Positions 26,404 to 34,959 of a DNA stretch of 64,000 nt are shown here, piece after piece (position 1 is the stretch's first letter; each line of letters begins with the position of its first letter). Source of the DNA: Pedobacter nutrimenti (GTDB lineage Bacteria > Bacteroidota > Bacteroidia > Sphingobacteriales > Sphingobacteriaceae); the NCBI RefSeq assembly GCF_003208655.1, contig NZ_QKLU01000002.1, positions 718,640-782,639 of the forward strand, given 5' to 3'. Position numbers and translations under genes: made by a program. The notes below the pieces were generated by a model. The model was not told the origin of the DNA. It made no database searches and worked only from the letters and a program-made list of their open reading frames with translations.

Positions 26404-27897
26404 TTATCTAAAATCTAGATCATCATCCTCCTCAGGACTGCCACTAAACAAACTATCAAACATATCGGAAAAACCAAAGCCCCCGTCGAGGTAGTTTTTA
26501 CTTAACATGGAATATTCTGCCAGGCCATGTAAAATAAACTCCATCATCAGCAGGGTTTGCACGGCACTGAGTTTGGGATGAAATTTTTTCACCATATCAT
26601 GAAGGCCGGTTACCGACATCAGTTCTTTTTTATACTGGGCATCATTCAGCTGATCGGAAATGTCCAGCGTGTTGCCGTCTGTGAACCAATCGGCAATGGG
26701 CACATAAGGATTTGGGGTTTTAGCCCGCTTAGCTTTTTCCGGATCCGGAAAATAACGGGCAAATAAAGTTCGGATGGCTTTACCAATCAGGATATTGGCC
26801 ACCTTTGCCGGACCTTCCAGTTCCCCTTCGTAAACCAGTTCAATTTTACCGGTCACGGCAGGAATAATTCCAATCATATCTGATAAGCGGACAAAAGTCT
26901 GTTTTTCATCATTGACAAGCATTCTTCTTTCGGCAGTACTGATCAGGTTTTCATAGGCCGAAATGGTCAGTCTGGCCGAAACACCCGATTTTTGATCTAT
27001 AAACTCACTTTTACGGGCTTCAAAGGCAACTTGTTCCACCAGGTCCTTCAACAGGCCATCGGCCTCAATACAGCTTTTCTGTTCCTCTGTCAGTTTGGCT
27101 TCCTGGAAAGTGATTTTTCTGGAGATGCCTATACTTTTGGGGTAATGTGTCAGGATCTGGCTTTCAATTCTGTCTTTCAAAGGCGTCACAATGGAGCCCC
27201 TGTTGGTATAATCTTCCGGATTGGCCGTGAATACAAACTGCACGTCCAATGGAAGGCGAAGTTTAAAACCCCTGATCTGGATGTCTTTTTCCTGGAGCAT
27301 ATTGAACAAAGCCACCTGGATCCTGGCCTGCAGATCGGGCAGTTCATTAATGACGAAAATGCTGCGGTGTGCGCGGGGAATTAAGCCAAAATGGATCACC
27401 CGTTCATCGTTATACGTTAACTTTAAGGTCGCTGCTTTGATCGGATCTACGTCCCCGATTAAATCGGCGACGGTTACATCCGGAGTGGCCAGTTTTTCAG
27501 TGTAGCGCTCCGAGCGGTGTTGCCAGCTGACCGGGCACTGGTCCCCATGAATGGAAATTTCATGTTTTCCATACCAGGATATTGGATTTAAAGGGTCGTC
27601 AAAAACCTCGCTTCCGCTGATGTAAGGAATATATTCATCGAGCAGATTGACCATTAAACGGGCAATACGGGTTTTTGCCTGTCCGCGCAAACCCAAAAGT
27701 AAAATGTTGTGTCTGGATAAAATTGCTGTTTGCAGTTCGGGAATAACGGTTTCATCATAGCCCAGGATGCCTTCAAAACCAGCATCTTTTGCTTTCAACT
27801 GCCGGACCAGGTTTTTTCTAAGCTCATCTTTGACCGTTAAAGACTGATATCCGGAGGCTTTGAGGTCTCCGAGCGTTTTAATGTTTTTATAATCCAT
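26404..27897 (-). CDS. MoxR/magnesium-chelatase-like AAA+ ATPase
   Basis: A 497-residue ATPase. Walker A reads LLGLRGQAKTRIARL (about 69-83), with Ala in place of the second-to-last glycine, and Walker B reads SIFVINELPDLQ. Sensor elements include FTANPEDYTNRGSIVTPLKDR. Such ATPases work with a VWA-domain partner as chaperones or cofactor-insertion machines. The VWA gene is 13 bp upstream on the same strand. The final residues are acidic (PEEDDDLDF). The metallophosphoesterase follows after 1 bp. Confidence 0.9.
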   Translation of the reverse strand: MDYKNIKTLGDLKASGYQSLTVKDELRKNLVRQLKAKDAGFEGILGYDETVIPELQTAILSRHNILLLGLRGQAKTRIARLMVNLLDEYIPYISGSEVFDDPLNPISWYGKHEISIHGDQCPVSWQHRSERYTEKLATPDVTVADLIGDVDPIKAATLKLTYNDERVIHFGLIPRAHRSIFVINELPDLQARIQVALFNMLQEKDIQIRGFKLRLPLDVQFVFTANPEDYTNRGSIVTPLKDRIESQILTHYPKSIGISRKITFQEAKLTEEQKSCIEADGLLKDLVEQVAFEARKSEFIDQKSGVSARLTISAYENLISTAERRMLVNDEKQTFVRLSDMIGIIPAVTGKIELVYEGELEGPAKVANILIGKAIRTLFARYFPDPEKAKRAKTPNPYVPIADWFTDGNTLDISDQLNDAQYKKELMSVTGLHDMVKKFHPKLSAVQTLLMMEFILHGLAEYSMLSKNYLDGGFGFSDMFDSLFSGSPEEDDDLDFR

Positions 27898-27910
27898 ATT
27901 TAATAAAATC

Positions 27911-29008
27911 CTAACGGACTGTTTTTCTTCTGTTTTTTATATAATCTTCAAAAATATATTCCCCAAGACCGTTCAGGGAGCTGTAAAAGGCCCTTCCCCC
28001 ATTGACTTGCGTAAATTCCCTCACAAATTCCTGTAAATAAGGATCTTTTGCAATCATAAAAGTGGTAATGGGGATGTTCAGCCTTTTACACTGTGCGGCC
28101 ATATTGAGGGTTTTGTTGATCACCTTTCGGTCCAGTCCCATGCTGTTTTTATAGTAACGGCCATTTTCTTTCAAACAGGTTGGCTTGCCATCGGTGATCA
28201 TAAAAATCTGCTTGTTATGGGTTTTTCTGCGGCGCAACAGGTCTACGGCAAGCTCCAACCCTGCATAAGTATTGGTATGGTAGGGGCCAACCTGCAAATA
28301 GGGCAGGTCTTTAACGGTAATGACCCAGGCATCATTGCCAAACACCAGCAGGTCAAGGGTATCCTTAGGATAACGGGTTTTGATCAGTTCGGCCAGTGCC
28401 ATGGCTACTTTTTTTGCGGGTGTAATGCGGTCCTCCCCATACAAAATCATGGAATGGGAAATGTCAATCATCAGCACGGTAGAAGTGAGGGTCTTGTAGT
28501 CTTTCTCCTCTACCTCCAGGTCCCGTTCGGTCAGCGTGAAATTGTGGATCCCATGATTGACCTGTGCATTTTGAATGGAAGTGGTCATGTCAATCTGGTC
28601 CAGGCTGTCCCCAAAAGCAAACTCCCTGCGGTCTGCATTTTTTTCTTCCCCAATTCCCGAAACATTAGAATTGTGATTTCCTTTTCCCGATTTTTTCAGT
28701 TTCCCGAAGATCTCTTCCAGTGCGGACTGACGGATGGTTTGTTCTGTCTTTGCTGTGATCTCTATATCGCCGGTCTGGTTGTTTTCTTTGATGTAGCCTT
28801 TTTCTTTAAGCTCATCCATAAAATCGCCCATGGCATAGTCATTATTGGTAAACTTGTATTGTTTATCCAATTCATTCATCCAGGAAAGTGCTTCGCCAGC
28901 ATCCCCTGCTGTATAATTGAGCAATTGCGTGAATAGCTTCAGGAGTTCTTCAAAACCTCCTTTTGGCAATTCACCGGGTATAAAGTCTGAAAAATGGAAA
29001 CCCCTCAT
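27911..29008 (-). CDS. VWA (von Willebrand factor A) domain protein, partner of the AAA+ ATPase
   Basis: A 365-residue soluble protein with a helical N-terminal half and a C-terminal VWA domain (about 175-355). The metal-dependent adhesion site reads VLMIDISHSMILYGEDRIT, with a later threonine (HTNTYAGLEL) and aspartate (ITDGKPT). In MoxR-type systems the VWA protein binds substrate or metal while the ATPase remodels it. The pair is common in Bacteroidota; the client is not known. Confidence 0.9.
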   Translation of the reverse strand: MRGFHFSDFIPGELPKGGFEELLKLFTQLLNYTAGDAGEALSWMNELDKQYKFTNNDYAMGDFMDELKEKGYIKENNQTGDIEITAKTEQTIRQSALEEIFGKLKKSGKGNHNSNVSGIGEEKNADRREFAFGDSLDQIDMTTSIQNAQVNHGIHNFTLTERDLEVEEKDYKTLTSTVLMIDISHSMILYGEDRITPAKKVAMALAELIKTRYPKDTLDLLVFGNDAWVITVKDLPYLQVGPYHTNTYAGLELAVDLLRRRKTHNKQIFMITDGKPTCLKENGRYYKNSMGLDRKVINKTLNMAAQCKRLNIPITTFMIAKDPYLQEFVREFTQVNGGRAFYSSLNGLGEYIFEDYIKNRRKTVR

Positions 29009-29076
29009 ATCTTCTTATTAACGAATTACCGAAGGTAAAAGTTTGATGCTGAACTATTTTAAGCCTGATGTCATAT

Positions 29077-29958
29077 TTAAGAATGGAAAAGGGCCGAAAC
29101 CGTTGGGCTATAAGGCGGATTGGCACCAGGCTGTGAAGCCACATAAGCACCAACACTGCAGGCACGGTCCAGTATGGTTTCTATGGGGTAACCCTGCAGC
29201 ATACTGCTGATATAGGTCGCCAGAAAAGAGTCTCCTGCACCCACTGTATCTGCCACAGTGGTTTTATAGCCCGGATGCCGGTATAAACGTCCTTGTTGCC
29301 AAACCATGGCTCCCTTGTCGCCCAGGGTAATGCAAATGGTTTGAATGCCAAACAAAACAGAAAGCTGTTTGCAGCTTTGTTCAGTGCTGTTTGCAGCCAG
29401 TTGCAGGGCGGTATTCAGGTAGGCCAGTTCCTCCTCGTTAATTTTTAACAGATCTGCAGCCCCAAGCAGGTGCCCCAGGGTATCCAGCTGATAGAAAGGC
29501 GGCCGGAGGTTAATGTCCATCACATTGAATTTGCTGTGTTCCAGCAGCGCGTAAATTGTGGCGCGGCTAAGCTCATTTCGGCAGGTTAAGCTGCAGTACA
29601 CAAATACATCGGCTTGTTTTACAGCCTGAATGTTTTGCGCATTGAGCGTTATGGCATCCCAGGCAACAGGCTCGATGATGGTATAACTGGCCTGCTGAAG
29701 GTGATCCAGTTGCACCTGGACCGTACTGGTTGGCAGTAAAGGATGCTCCTGGACCAGGGCTGCAGAAAGCTGCTGCTCCTGTAAAAAAAGGAGCAAAGCT
29801 TTTCCGTTTTCATCCTGGCCAACGGCACTGATAAAAGCACTGTCTATCCCTTGCTTGTGCAGGTGCAGGGCCACGTTCATAGAAGATCCGCCGGCTTTTT
29901 TCTCTTCGCCGAACACATCCCATAAAATTTCCCCTACCGAAGTGACTTTATGTTTCAA
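29077..29958 (-). CDS. PfkB family carbohydrate kinase (fructokinase-like)
   Basis: A 293-residue ribokinase-fold sugar kinase. It has the N-terminal GEILWDVF and the AGGSSMNVALHLHKQG glycine-rich segment, plus the C-terminal PfkB signature VADTVGAGDSFLATYISSML with catalytic Asp in GAGD. It phosphorylates a sugar, likely fructose, by family. The start lies 2 bp after the stop of a cupin-like gene, so the two are co-transcribed. Confidence 0.9.
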   Translation of the reverse strand: MKHKVTSVGEILWDVFGEEKKAGGSSMNVALHLHKQGIDSAFISAVGQDENGKALLLFLQEQQLSAALVQEHPLLPTSTVQVQLDHLQQASYTIIEPVAWDAITLNAQNIQAVKQADVFVYCSLTCRNELSRATIYALLEHSKFNVMDINLRPPFYQLDTLGHLLGAADLLKINEEELAYLNTALQLAANSTEQSCKQLSVLFGIQTICITLGDKGAMVWQQGRLYRHPGYKTTVADTVGAGDSFLATYISSMLQGYPIETILDRACSVGAYVASQPGANPPYSPTVSALFHS

Positions 29959-29960
29959 TT

Positions 29961-30842
29961 TTATTTGGGCTGATGGTTGGCAAGTGCCCTTTCTGCCCTT
30001 TTGATGGCCAGCCTTTCTCTGTATTGTGCATAAGGGGCTTTGAAAGCCATTTTCAGTACACTGTCCAGACCGCCTTTAATGGCAAGGTTAAATACACTTT
30101 GCGCTTTGCGGCTCAGGGAAGCATCCCATGCCCTTAAACTCAATGAGAAAGAACCGTCCAGGTATTTCATCCAATGCCACATCCCCGTTGGCATGAACAG
30201 GGTATCCCCGTGTTCCAGAAATACTTCGTAACCTTCCACGCCTTTTAAAGCCGGGAATTTTTCAAAATCCGGATTGGCTACATCATAATCTTCCAGGGCA
30301 TAAGTGGCATTTGGAATGCAGTATAATCTTTTTTTCCATTTGTTGTCAAAAAGGATAATGTGTTTACGGCCACCGAAATGCGTATGGAAAAGGTGCGGCA
30401 AATCAATGTCGTAATGTAAAAACGTAACCGAATTGGAACCACCAAAAAACATGGCGGGCATGCTTTCTATAAAACCGCCCATCAGGTCTTTAGGGATAAC
30501 GATATCGTCTACCAGACCGGGTACATGCTTAAAAAGATTAAAAAAGAAAATCCTGAGCTCGGTGGGCTGTGATTTGATCAGGTCAAGGTAATCCCCGAAT
30601 TTCATATTGGCTACCGAAGCATTGATCGGTTTGGAGGGGTCTGCCTTGGAATTGTCCATCAGGCTTACATTTACTTCACCGGCAATTTGCTTTAAATAGT
30701 CGGTAGTCCACTTCTCTCTGGCTGGCCAGGATTTGGTTAAGCCCTTAATGATCAAAGGACGTCTGGCATCCAGATAATTCTTTTTGAAATCTTCCGGACT
30801 GATGTTTTCAACGGTATCTACCGGCTTTAAAATAAAGCTCAT
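29961..30842 (-). CDS. Cupin-like (JmjC-type) protein, copy 2 of tandem pair
   Basis: A 293-residue protein of the JmjC/cupin_8 family with a likely Fe(II)-binding set: HYDIDLPHLFHTHFGG (HxD region, about 148-163) and HGDTLFMPTGMWHWM (distal His). Family members are 2-oxoglutarate-dependent oxygenases, but activity is not proven here. It is the same length as, and closely similar throughout to, the adjacent gene at 30932-31813 (shared DSSKADPSKPINAS-type and EKFPxLKGVxGxEAFLEHGDTLFMPTG segments), so the pair is a recent tandem duplication. The PfkB gene is 2 bp downstream. Confidence 0.88.
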   Translation of the reverse strand: MSFILKPVDTVENISPEDFKKNYLDARRPLIIKGLTKSWPAREKWTTDYLKQIAGEVNVSLMDNSKADPSKPINASVANMKFGDYLDLIKSQPTELRIFFFNLFKHVPGLVDDIVIPKDLMGGFIESMPAMFFGGSNSVTFLHYDIDLPHLFHTHFGGRKHIILFDNKWKKRLYCIPNATYALEDYDVANPDFEKFPALKGVEGYEVFLEHGDTLFMPTGMWHWMKYLDGSFSLSLRAWDASLSRKAQSVFNLAIKGGLDSVLKMAFKAPYAQYRERLAIKRAERALANHQPK

Positions 30843-30931
30843 ATAATTAAGAAAAAATGACTTGTTTAAACAAATGTCTAAATTAATTCTTAATAACGAA
30901 AAAAGTAGAATATTTATACCCGGATAAAAAA

Positions 30932-31813
30932 TTATTCAGGATAGTTCTTTTCCAGGGCCTGTTTTGCCCTTTTCATGGCCAGCTGTTCTTTCCAGCTCAT
31001 GTATTTTTCCCTGAAATTGCCCTTCATAAAGTCATCAAACTTTCTTTGCAGGGTCAGGTTATACAAACTTTTTGCCTTTACGGCCCAGGACTTGTCCCAG
31101 GCCCTTAAACTAATGGAAAAGGAACCATCCAGATACTTCATCCAGTGCCAGTAGCCAGTGGGCATAAAAAGGGTGTCGCCATGTTCCAGAAAGGCTTCAA
31201 TTCCTTTTACACCTTTTAAACCCGGAAACTTTTCAAAATCCGGTTTTTCCACATCATAATCTTCCAGGGCATAGGTGGCAAAAGGAATTTGGTATAAACG
31301 CTCTTTCCATTTGTTTTCAAAAAGAATAACATGCTTGCGGCCACCAAAATGGGTATGAAAAATATGCGCCAGGTCGATGTCGTAGTGTAAAAAAGTCACA
31401 GAACCTTTTCCTCCAAAAAACATATTCGGATAACTGTCCAGAAAACCGCCCATGAGGTTTTTAGGTGCCATATAATCGTCCAGTAACTTCGGCGCATGTT
31501 TGATCGGGTCAAAAAGAAAAATCCTCAAATCGGTCGGTGTCTCTTTAATCAGGTCTATATAATCTCCGAACTTCATTTCTGCTGCCGAAGCATTAATGGG
31601 CTTGGAGGGATCTGCTTTTGAGCTATCATAAAGGGGTACCGTTTGATCCCCCACCACCGATTTCATATAATCCAATGTCCATTTTTGGTGCGCGGGCCAT
31701 TCTTTAGACATGCTTTTAATGACCAGTGGTTTTCTTGTTTTCAGGTAGTGCTCTTCAAAATCTTCTTTTGAGATATGATCTACCGTGTCAATGGGTGAGA
31801 GATCAAACTTCAT
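30932..31813 (-). CDS. Cupin-like (JmjC-type) protein, copy 1 of tandem pair
   Basis: A 293-residue paralogue of the gene just downstream. It carries the same layout: N-terminal SPIDTVDHISKEDFEEHYL, metal-binding HYDIDLAHIFHTHFGG, and HGDTLFMPTGYWHWMKYLDG. Both copies keep the putative iron ligands and lysine-rich C-termini (AMKRAKQALEKN), so neither looks decayed. A hydroxylase of a protein or small molecule is the family expectation. An 89-bp gap separates the copies. Confidence 0.88.
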   Translation of the reverse strand: MKFDLSPIDTVDHISKEDFEEHYLKTRKPLVIKSMSKEWPAHQKWTLDYMKSVVGDQTVPLYDSSKADPSKPINASAAEMKFGDYIDLIKETPTDLRIFLFDPIKHAPKLLDDYMAPKNLMGGFLDSYPNMFFGGKGSVTFLHYDIDLAHIFHTHFGGRKHVILFENKWKERLYQIPFATYALEDYDVEKPDFEKFPGLKGVKGIEAFLEHGDTLFMPTGYWHWMKYLDGSFSISLRAWDKSWAVKAKSLYNLTLQRKFDDFMKGNFREKYMSWKEQLAMKRAKQALEKNYPE

Positions 31814-31978
31814 GTTAATATAATGTTAAGATTAACAAAGTTAAAAAAGGGTCAATTTTGTACAAGGCCAGCATTTAAAAATTGAAATTATGCTGACACA
31901 AAGGGGGTAATAGTCAGTTTAATGGGTTCCTCCATCTTTTAAGATACGAGTTACAGAGGAAAAAATGCCTTTAAATTC

Positions 31979-32012
31979 ATAAAAAAAGGTACGCCTTTTT
32001 AAAGCATACCTT
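31979..32012 (-). terminator. Terminator of fasciclin gene (minus strand)
   Basis: On the minus strand AAAGGTAtGC and GCgTACCTTT form a stem with one mismatch around a 9-nt loop, followed by a T-run (the A-run near 31979-31986). It lies 25 bp beyond the fasciclin stop. Confidence 0.75.
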
Positions 32013-32036
32013 TCAGGGTGAGTTGCAACGGAAATA

Positions 32037-32588
32037 TTATTTTGGCATTAAAACCGTATCAATAACATGGATTACACCGTTTTTCTGCATGACGTTGGCT
32101 ATGGTCACGGTCGCAGTGCCGCCTTTTTCATCGGTCAGGACCAGTTTATCTCCATCCATGGCAGCCCATAGTTTTCCACCACTAACCGTTGTGAGCTCTG
32201 CTTTTCCATTGCCGGCTTTAATGGCTTTGGCAATGTCTTTGGCGGTCATTCTTCCGGCAACGACATGATAGGTTAAAATTTTAACCAGGGTGGCTTTATT
32301 TTCTGGTTTCAGTACCATATCCACTGTACCGGCAGGCAACTTGTCAAAAGCGGCGTTGGTTGGGGCAAAAACGGTAAAGGGACCATCACCTTTCAGGGTT
32401 TCCACCAGGCCCGCGGCTTTAACTGCAGCCACCAGTGTGGTATGGTCTTTTGAATTGACCGCATTGTCAATAATGTCTTTTGTCGGATACATTGGGGCAC
32501 CGCCAACCATTGGGTTTTTTTGGGCAAATGTAGGGGTTGAAAATGCCAAAGCTACTAAGGCAATTGCGGATAAAATTATTCTTTTCAT
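32037..32588 (-). CDS. Fasciclin-domain exported protein
   Basis: A 183-residue protein with a cleavable signal peptide (about 1-22, STPTFAQ) and one FAS1 domain (about 38-182). FAS1 signatures are TTLVAAVKAAGLVETL, PFTVFAPTNAAFDKLP, ILTYHVVAGRM and GVIHVIDTVLMP. Such proteins are secreted or surface adhesion/matrix proteins. It is a single-domain form typical of Bacteroidota. It lies 71 bp after the SDR gene and ends at a terminator. Confidence 0.93.
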   Translation of the reverse strand: MKRIILSAIALVALAFSTPTFAQKNPMVGGAPMYPTKDIIDNAVNSKDHTTLVAAVKAAGLVETLKGDGPFTVFAPTNAAFDKLPAGTVDMVLKPENKATLVKILTYHVVAGRMTAKDIAKAIKAGNGKAELTTVSGGKLWAAMDGDKLVLTDEKGGTATVTIANVMQKNGVIHVIDTVLMPK

Positions 32589-32659
32589 GAGTTCTGTTTT
32601 ATACCAGCAGATACGAAGAAGTCTGAAGGGCAGATGTGAAAAAGAATAATTTTTAAATT

Positions 32660-33445
32660 TCAGGTTACTTTTGCTTTCCGCAGGTATTTTGAAAATCTTA
32701 AAGGAAACAACCTTTTAAATAACACCCCTTTTACCTCTTTCCCGCCAATGTAAACTTCTTCTTTTTTCGCCGCAATGGCCTTAACAATTTCCTGCGCGCA
32801 GTGTGGTGCAGACATTCCGTTTTCCTGTGCCTGGTCCATGGTGCCTTGCGCCTGGCCCGTGCTGGTCAGGGCATTGATGCTCACCTGAGTTTTGATAAAA
32901 CCTGGGCAAACCAGCGTGATAAACACATTTTTATCATAAATTTCGGCCCTTAAGGAATCAAAATATCCATGCAGGGCATGTTTGGAAGCCGCATAGGCAG
33001 AGCGTAAAGGTGTGCCGAATTTACCCACCAGGCTGCTGATACAAACAATGTGTCCGCTTGATTTTTCAATCATGGAGGGCAATATGGCCTTGCTCAAGAC
33101 CACCGTACCCCAGAAATTAATTTTCATGAGCCGCGCTTCAGTTTCATGTGCGGTTTCCAGCGCCAGGCCACGCTGACTGATCCCTCCGCTGTTGATCAGC
33201 AGATCAATTCTTCCGAAGATCCGCAGGGCATCCATTGCTTTTTGTTCCAGGCTTTCAGTCGCTTCCAGGTCCACAGGTAATACATGAACATGGACGGGGT
33301 TTTTACAATTGGATTTTACACGGTACAGTTCATCCCTGTTGCGGGAAGATAAAATGAGTTTAGCCCCGGCCTGGTCATACGCATAAACCAGCGCCTCGCC
33401 AATTCCGGAAGATGCCCCGGTGATCCAAACAACTTTATTTTTCAT
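32660..33445 (-). CDS. Short-chain dehydrogenase/reductase
   Basis: A 261-residue classical SDR. It has the cofactor motif TGASSGIG (9-16), the INSGGIS region, the catalytic Ser in ISSLVGKFG and Tyr-x3-Lys in SAYAASKHAL. It resembles DHRS7B-type SDRs; the substrate cannot be inferred. The next gene upstream (HemW-like) is 140 bp away across a repeat-bearing spacer. Confidence 0.92.
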   Translation of the reverse strand: MKNKVVWITGASSGIGEALVYAYDQAGAKLILSSRNRDELYRVKSNCKNPVHVHVLPVDLEATESLEQKAMDALRIFGRIDLLINSGGISQRGLALETAHETEARLMKINFWGTVVLSKAILPSMIEKSSGHIVCISSLVGKFGTPLRSAYAASKHALHGYFDSLRAEIYDKNVFITLVCPGFIKTQVSINALTSTGQAQGTMDQAQENGMSAPHCAQEIVKAIAAKKEEVYIGGKEVKGVLFKRLFPLRFSKYLRKAKVT

Positions 33446-33460
33446 TCGTATTTCATTGTC

Positions 33461-33572
33461 TTTTAATGGTTATGAAGCGATCATGAGTTTTGTTTTGATG
33501 CTTTTTGGGATTGTAAACTCATGATGGTTTCATTAGTGTATAATATCTTTTTAATGGTTATGAAGCGATCAT
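33461..33572. repeat. 24-bp direct repeat flanking a 10-bp inverted repeat
   Basis: TTTTAATGGTTATGAAGCGATCAT is present exactly at 33461-33484 and again at 33549-33572 (first 20 bases shown in each case are identical). Between them, TCATGAGTTT (33481-33490) and AAACTCATGA (33515-33524) form a perfect inverted repeat. The spacer lies between the HemW-like gene and the SDR gene, both on the minus strand. Confidence 0.85.
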
Positions 33573-33585
33573 TCCCTCCTTGATT

Positions 33586-34752
33586 CTATTCGCTTTGTTT
33601 TTTGCTGCGGATAATGCTTTCATGTTCCTCAATCAGAAATAATTCAGAGGCAATATGATCTGCAAATAATTTTCCTTCGGGGCTTAACCTGAAGTGGTTT
33701 TCTTCCAGGTTTAACCAATGGTTGTCCAGGAAGGGTTTGATGTTAAAACGGGTCTCTTCCCGGTAAACTTTCCCAAAATCCCGTTCAATCTTTTCCAGAT
33801 CGGTGCCCCACATGGTCCTAAGAGAGGTCATTAAATACTCGTTTAAGCGGTCCAGGTTGCTCAGCTCTTCAACACTTTCTGCCAGCTGATTTTTATCCAG
33901 TTTTTCCAGATAAATGGCATTATTGGCAATGTTGTGGTAGCGGTTTGTACCATCAAAACCATGCGCAGAAGGACCTATTCCCAGATAGGGAATGCCTCTC
34001 CAGTAATTGGTATTGTGTACGGCATAGCGGCCAGGCAAAGCGTAATTGGAAATTTCATAATGTTCAAAACCTGCAAGGGCCAGTTTGCGGATTAAGGTTT
34101 GAAACTGTTCTGCACTCTGGTCGTCGCTGATCGGGATTTGCCTGCCCTTTTTTATGTTGGCAGCAAGCGCTGTTTTGGGTTCTACGGTCAATGAATAAGC
34201 AGAAATATGTGGCACACCCAAATCAATGGCGGTGCTGATGTTTTGTTCCCATTTCTGGTCTGTCAGAATGGGATAGCCATAAATCAGGTCTATGCTGAGG
34301 TTTTCAAAACCAGCATCCTGGCTGCGCTTAATGGACGATTCCGCTTCAGCAGCATTGTGCGCCCTGTTCATCCAGCGCAGGTCTTCATCAAAAAAAGACT
34401 GTGTGCCAATACTGAAACGGTTAACAGGCAGTTGTTTGAGTTCTGCCAGTTTCGAGGCATTCAGGTCATCGGGGTTGGTTTCTATGGTGATCTCCGCTGC
34501 CGAAGCGATGGAGAAATGCTGTGTAAGGGTATCAAAAATCCTGTTCAACTGGGCTGCTGTTAAAACAGAAGGTGTTCCGCCACCAAGGTAAATGCTGCCC
34601 ACCTGTCCGCTAATGCGGTCTTTTTTTAACAGGAGCTCCCTGCAAATGGCATCGGTCATTTCTTCTGTGTATTTCAGGGAAGTACTGAAATGAAAATCAC
34701 AATAGGTACATGCTTTTTTGCAAAATGGAATATGAATATAAATACCGGCCAT
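33586..34752 (-). CDS. hemW: Radical SAM HemW-type protein (coproporphyrinogen oxidase-like)
   Basis: A 388-residue radical SAM protein with the cluster motif IPFCKKACTYCDF (CxxxCxxC) right after the start MAGIYIHIPFC, followed by YLGGGTPSVL and a HemN-type C-terminal domain (YLMTSLRTMWGTDL). HemW proteins bind heme and are thought to deliver it to heme proteins; the sequence alone cannot exclude HemN-like activity. The ATG at 34752 is favoured because the conserved N-terminus begins there. A mobile element begins just upstream of it. Confidence 0.9.
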   Translation of the reverse strand: MAGIYIHIPFCKKACTYCDFHFSTSLKYTEEMTDAICRELLLKKDRISGQVGSIYLGGGTPSVLTAAQLNRIFDTLTQHFSIASAAEITIETNPDDLNASKLAELKQLPVNRFSIGTQSFFDEDLRWMNRAHNAAEAESSIKRSQDAGFENLSIDLIYGYPILTDQKWEQNISTAIDLGVPHISAYSLTVEPKTALAANIKKGRQIPISDDQSAEQFQTLIRKLALAGFEHYEISNYALPGRYAVHNTNYWRGIPYLGIGPSAHGFDGTNRYHNIANNAIYLEKLDKNQLAESVEELSNLDRLNEYLMTSLRTMWGTDLEKIERDFGKVYREETRFNIKPFLDNHWLNLEENHFRLSPEGKLFADHIASELFLIEEHESIIRSKKQSE

Positions 34753-34880
34753 GTTATGAAGGTCGCTTAAATGGTAGTAGATCAATATAGAATATCATTG
34801 TTATTTGCTTCATTTTCAACGATTAATGCATTTGTTTTTTACCTTCATTTATTTTATTTTACCCTATTTTATGCCTATCT

Positions 34881-34928
34881 TGTTACTTATATGTTACTCG
34901 CTGAGTTTTTCGAGTAACACAAGTAACA
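34881..34928. repeat. Composite inverted repeat upstream of integrase (candidate att/integrase-binding region)
   Basis: Two half-sites on each side mirror one another: TGTTACTTATATGTTACTCG at 34881-34900 and CGAGTAACACAAGTAACA at 34911-34928, which is nearly its reverse complement. The inner arms GTTACTCG/CGAGTAAC are exact around a 10-nt loop. The zone lies 32 bp before the recombinase gene, where core and arm sites are often found. The other element end was not found, so its role is inferred. Confidence 0.5.
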
Positions 34929-34959
34929 AAATATGGTGTCACTTTAATGACGGAATCAG

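Noticed and set aside
28217..28936. Long open frame on the plus strand, antisense to the VWA gene
   Set aside because: The minus-strand frame has clear VWA motifs and good spacing to the ATPase gene; the plus-strand reading is a mirror of that coding sequence with low-complexity composition.
34753..34959. tRNA gene as integration target
   Set aside because: No cloverleaf or CCA-like 3' end is visible in the spacer before the integrase.
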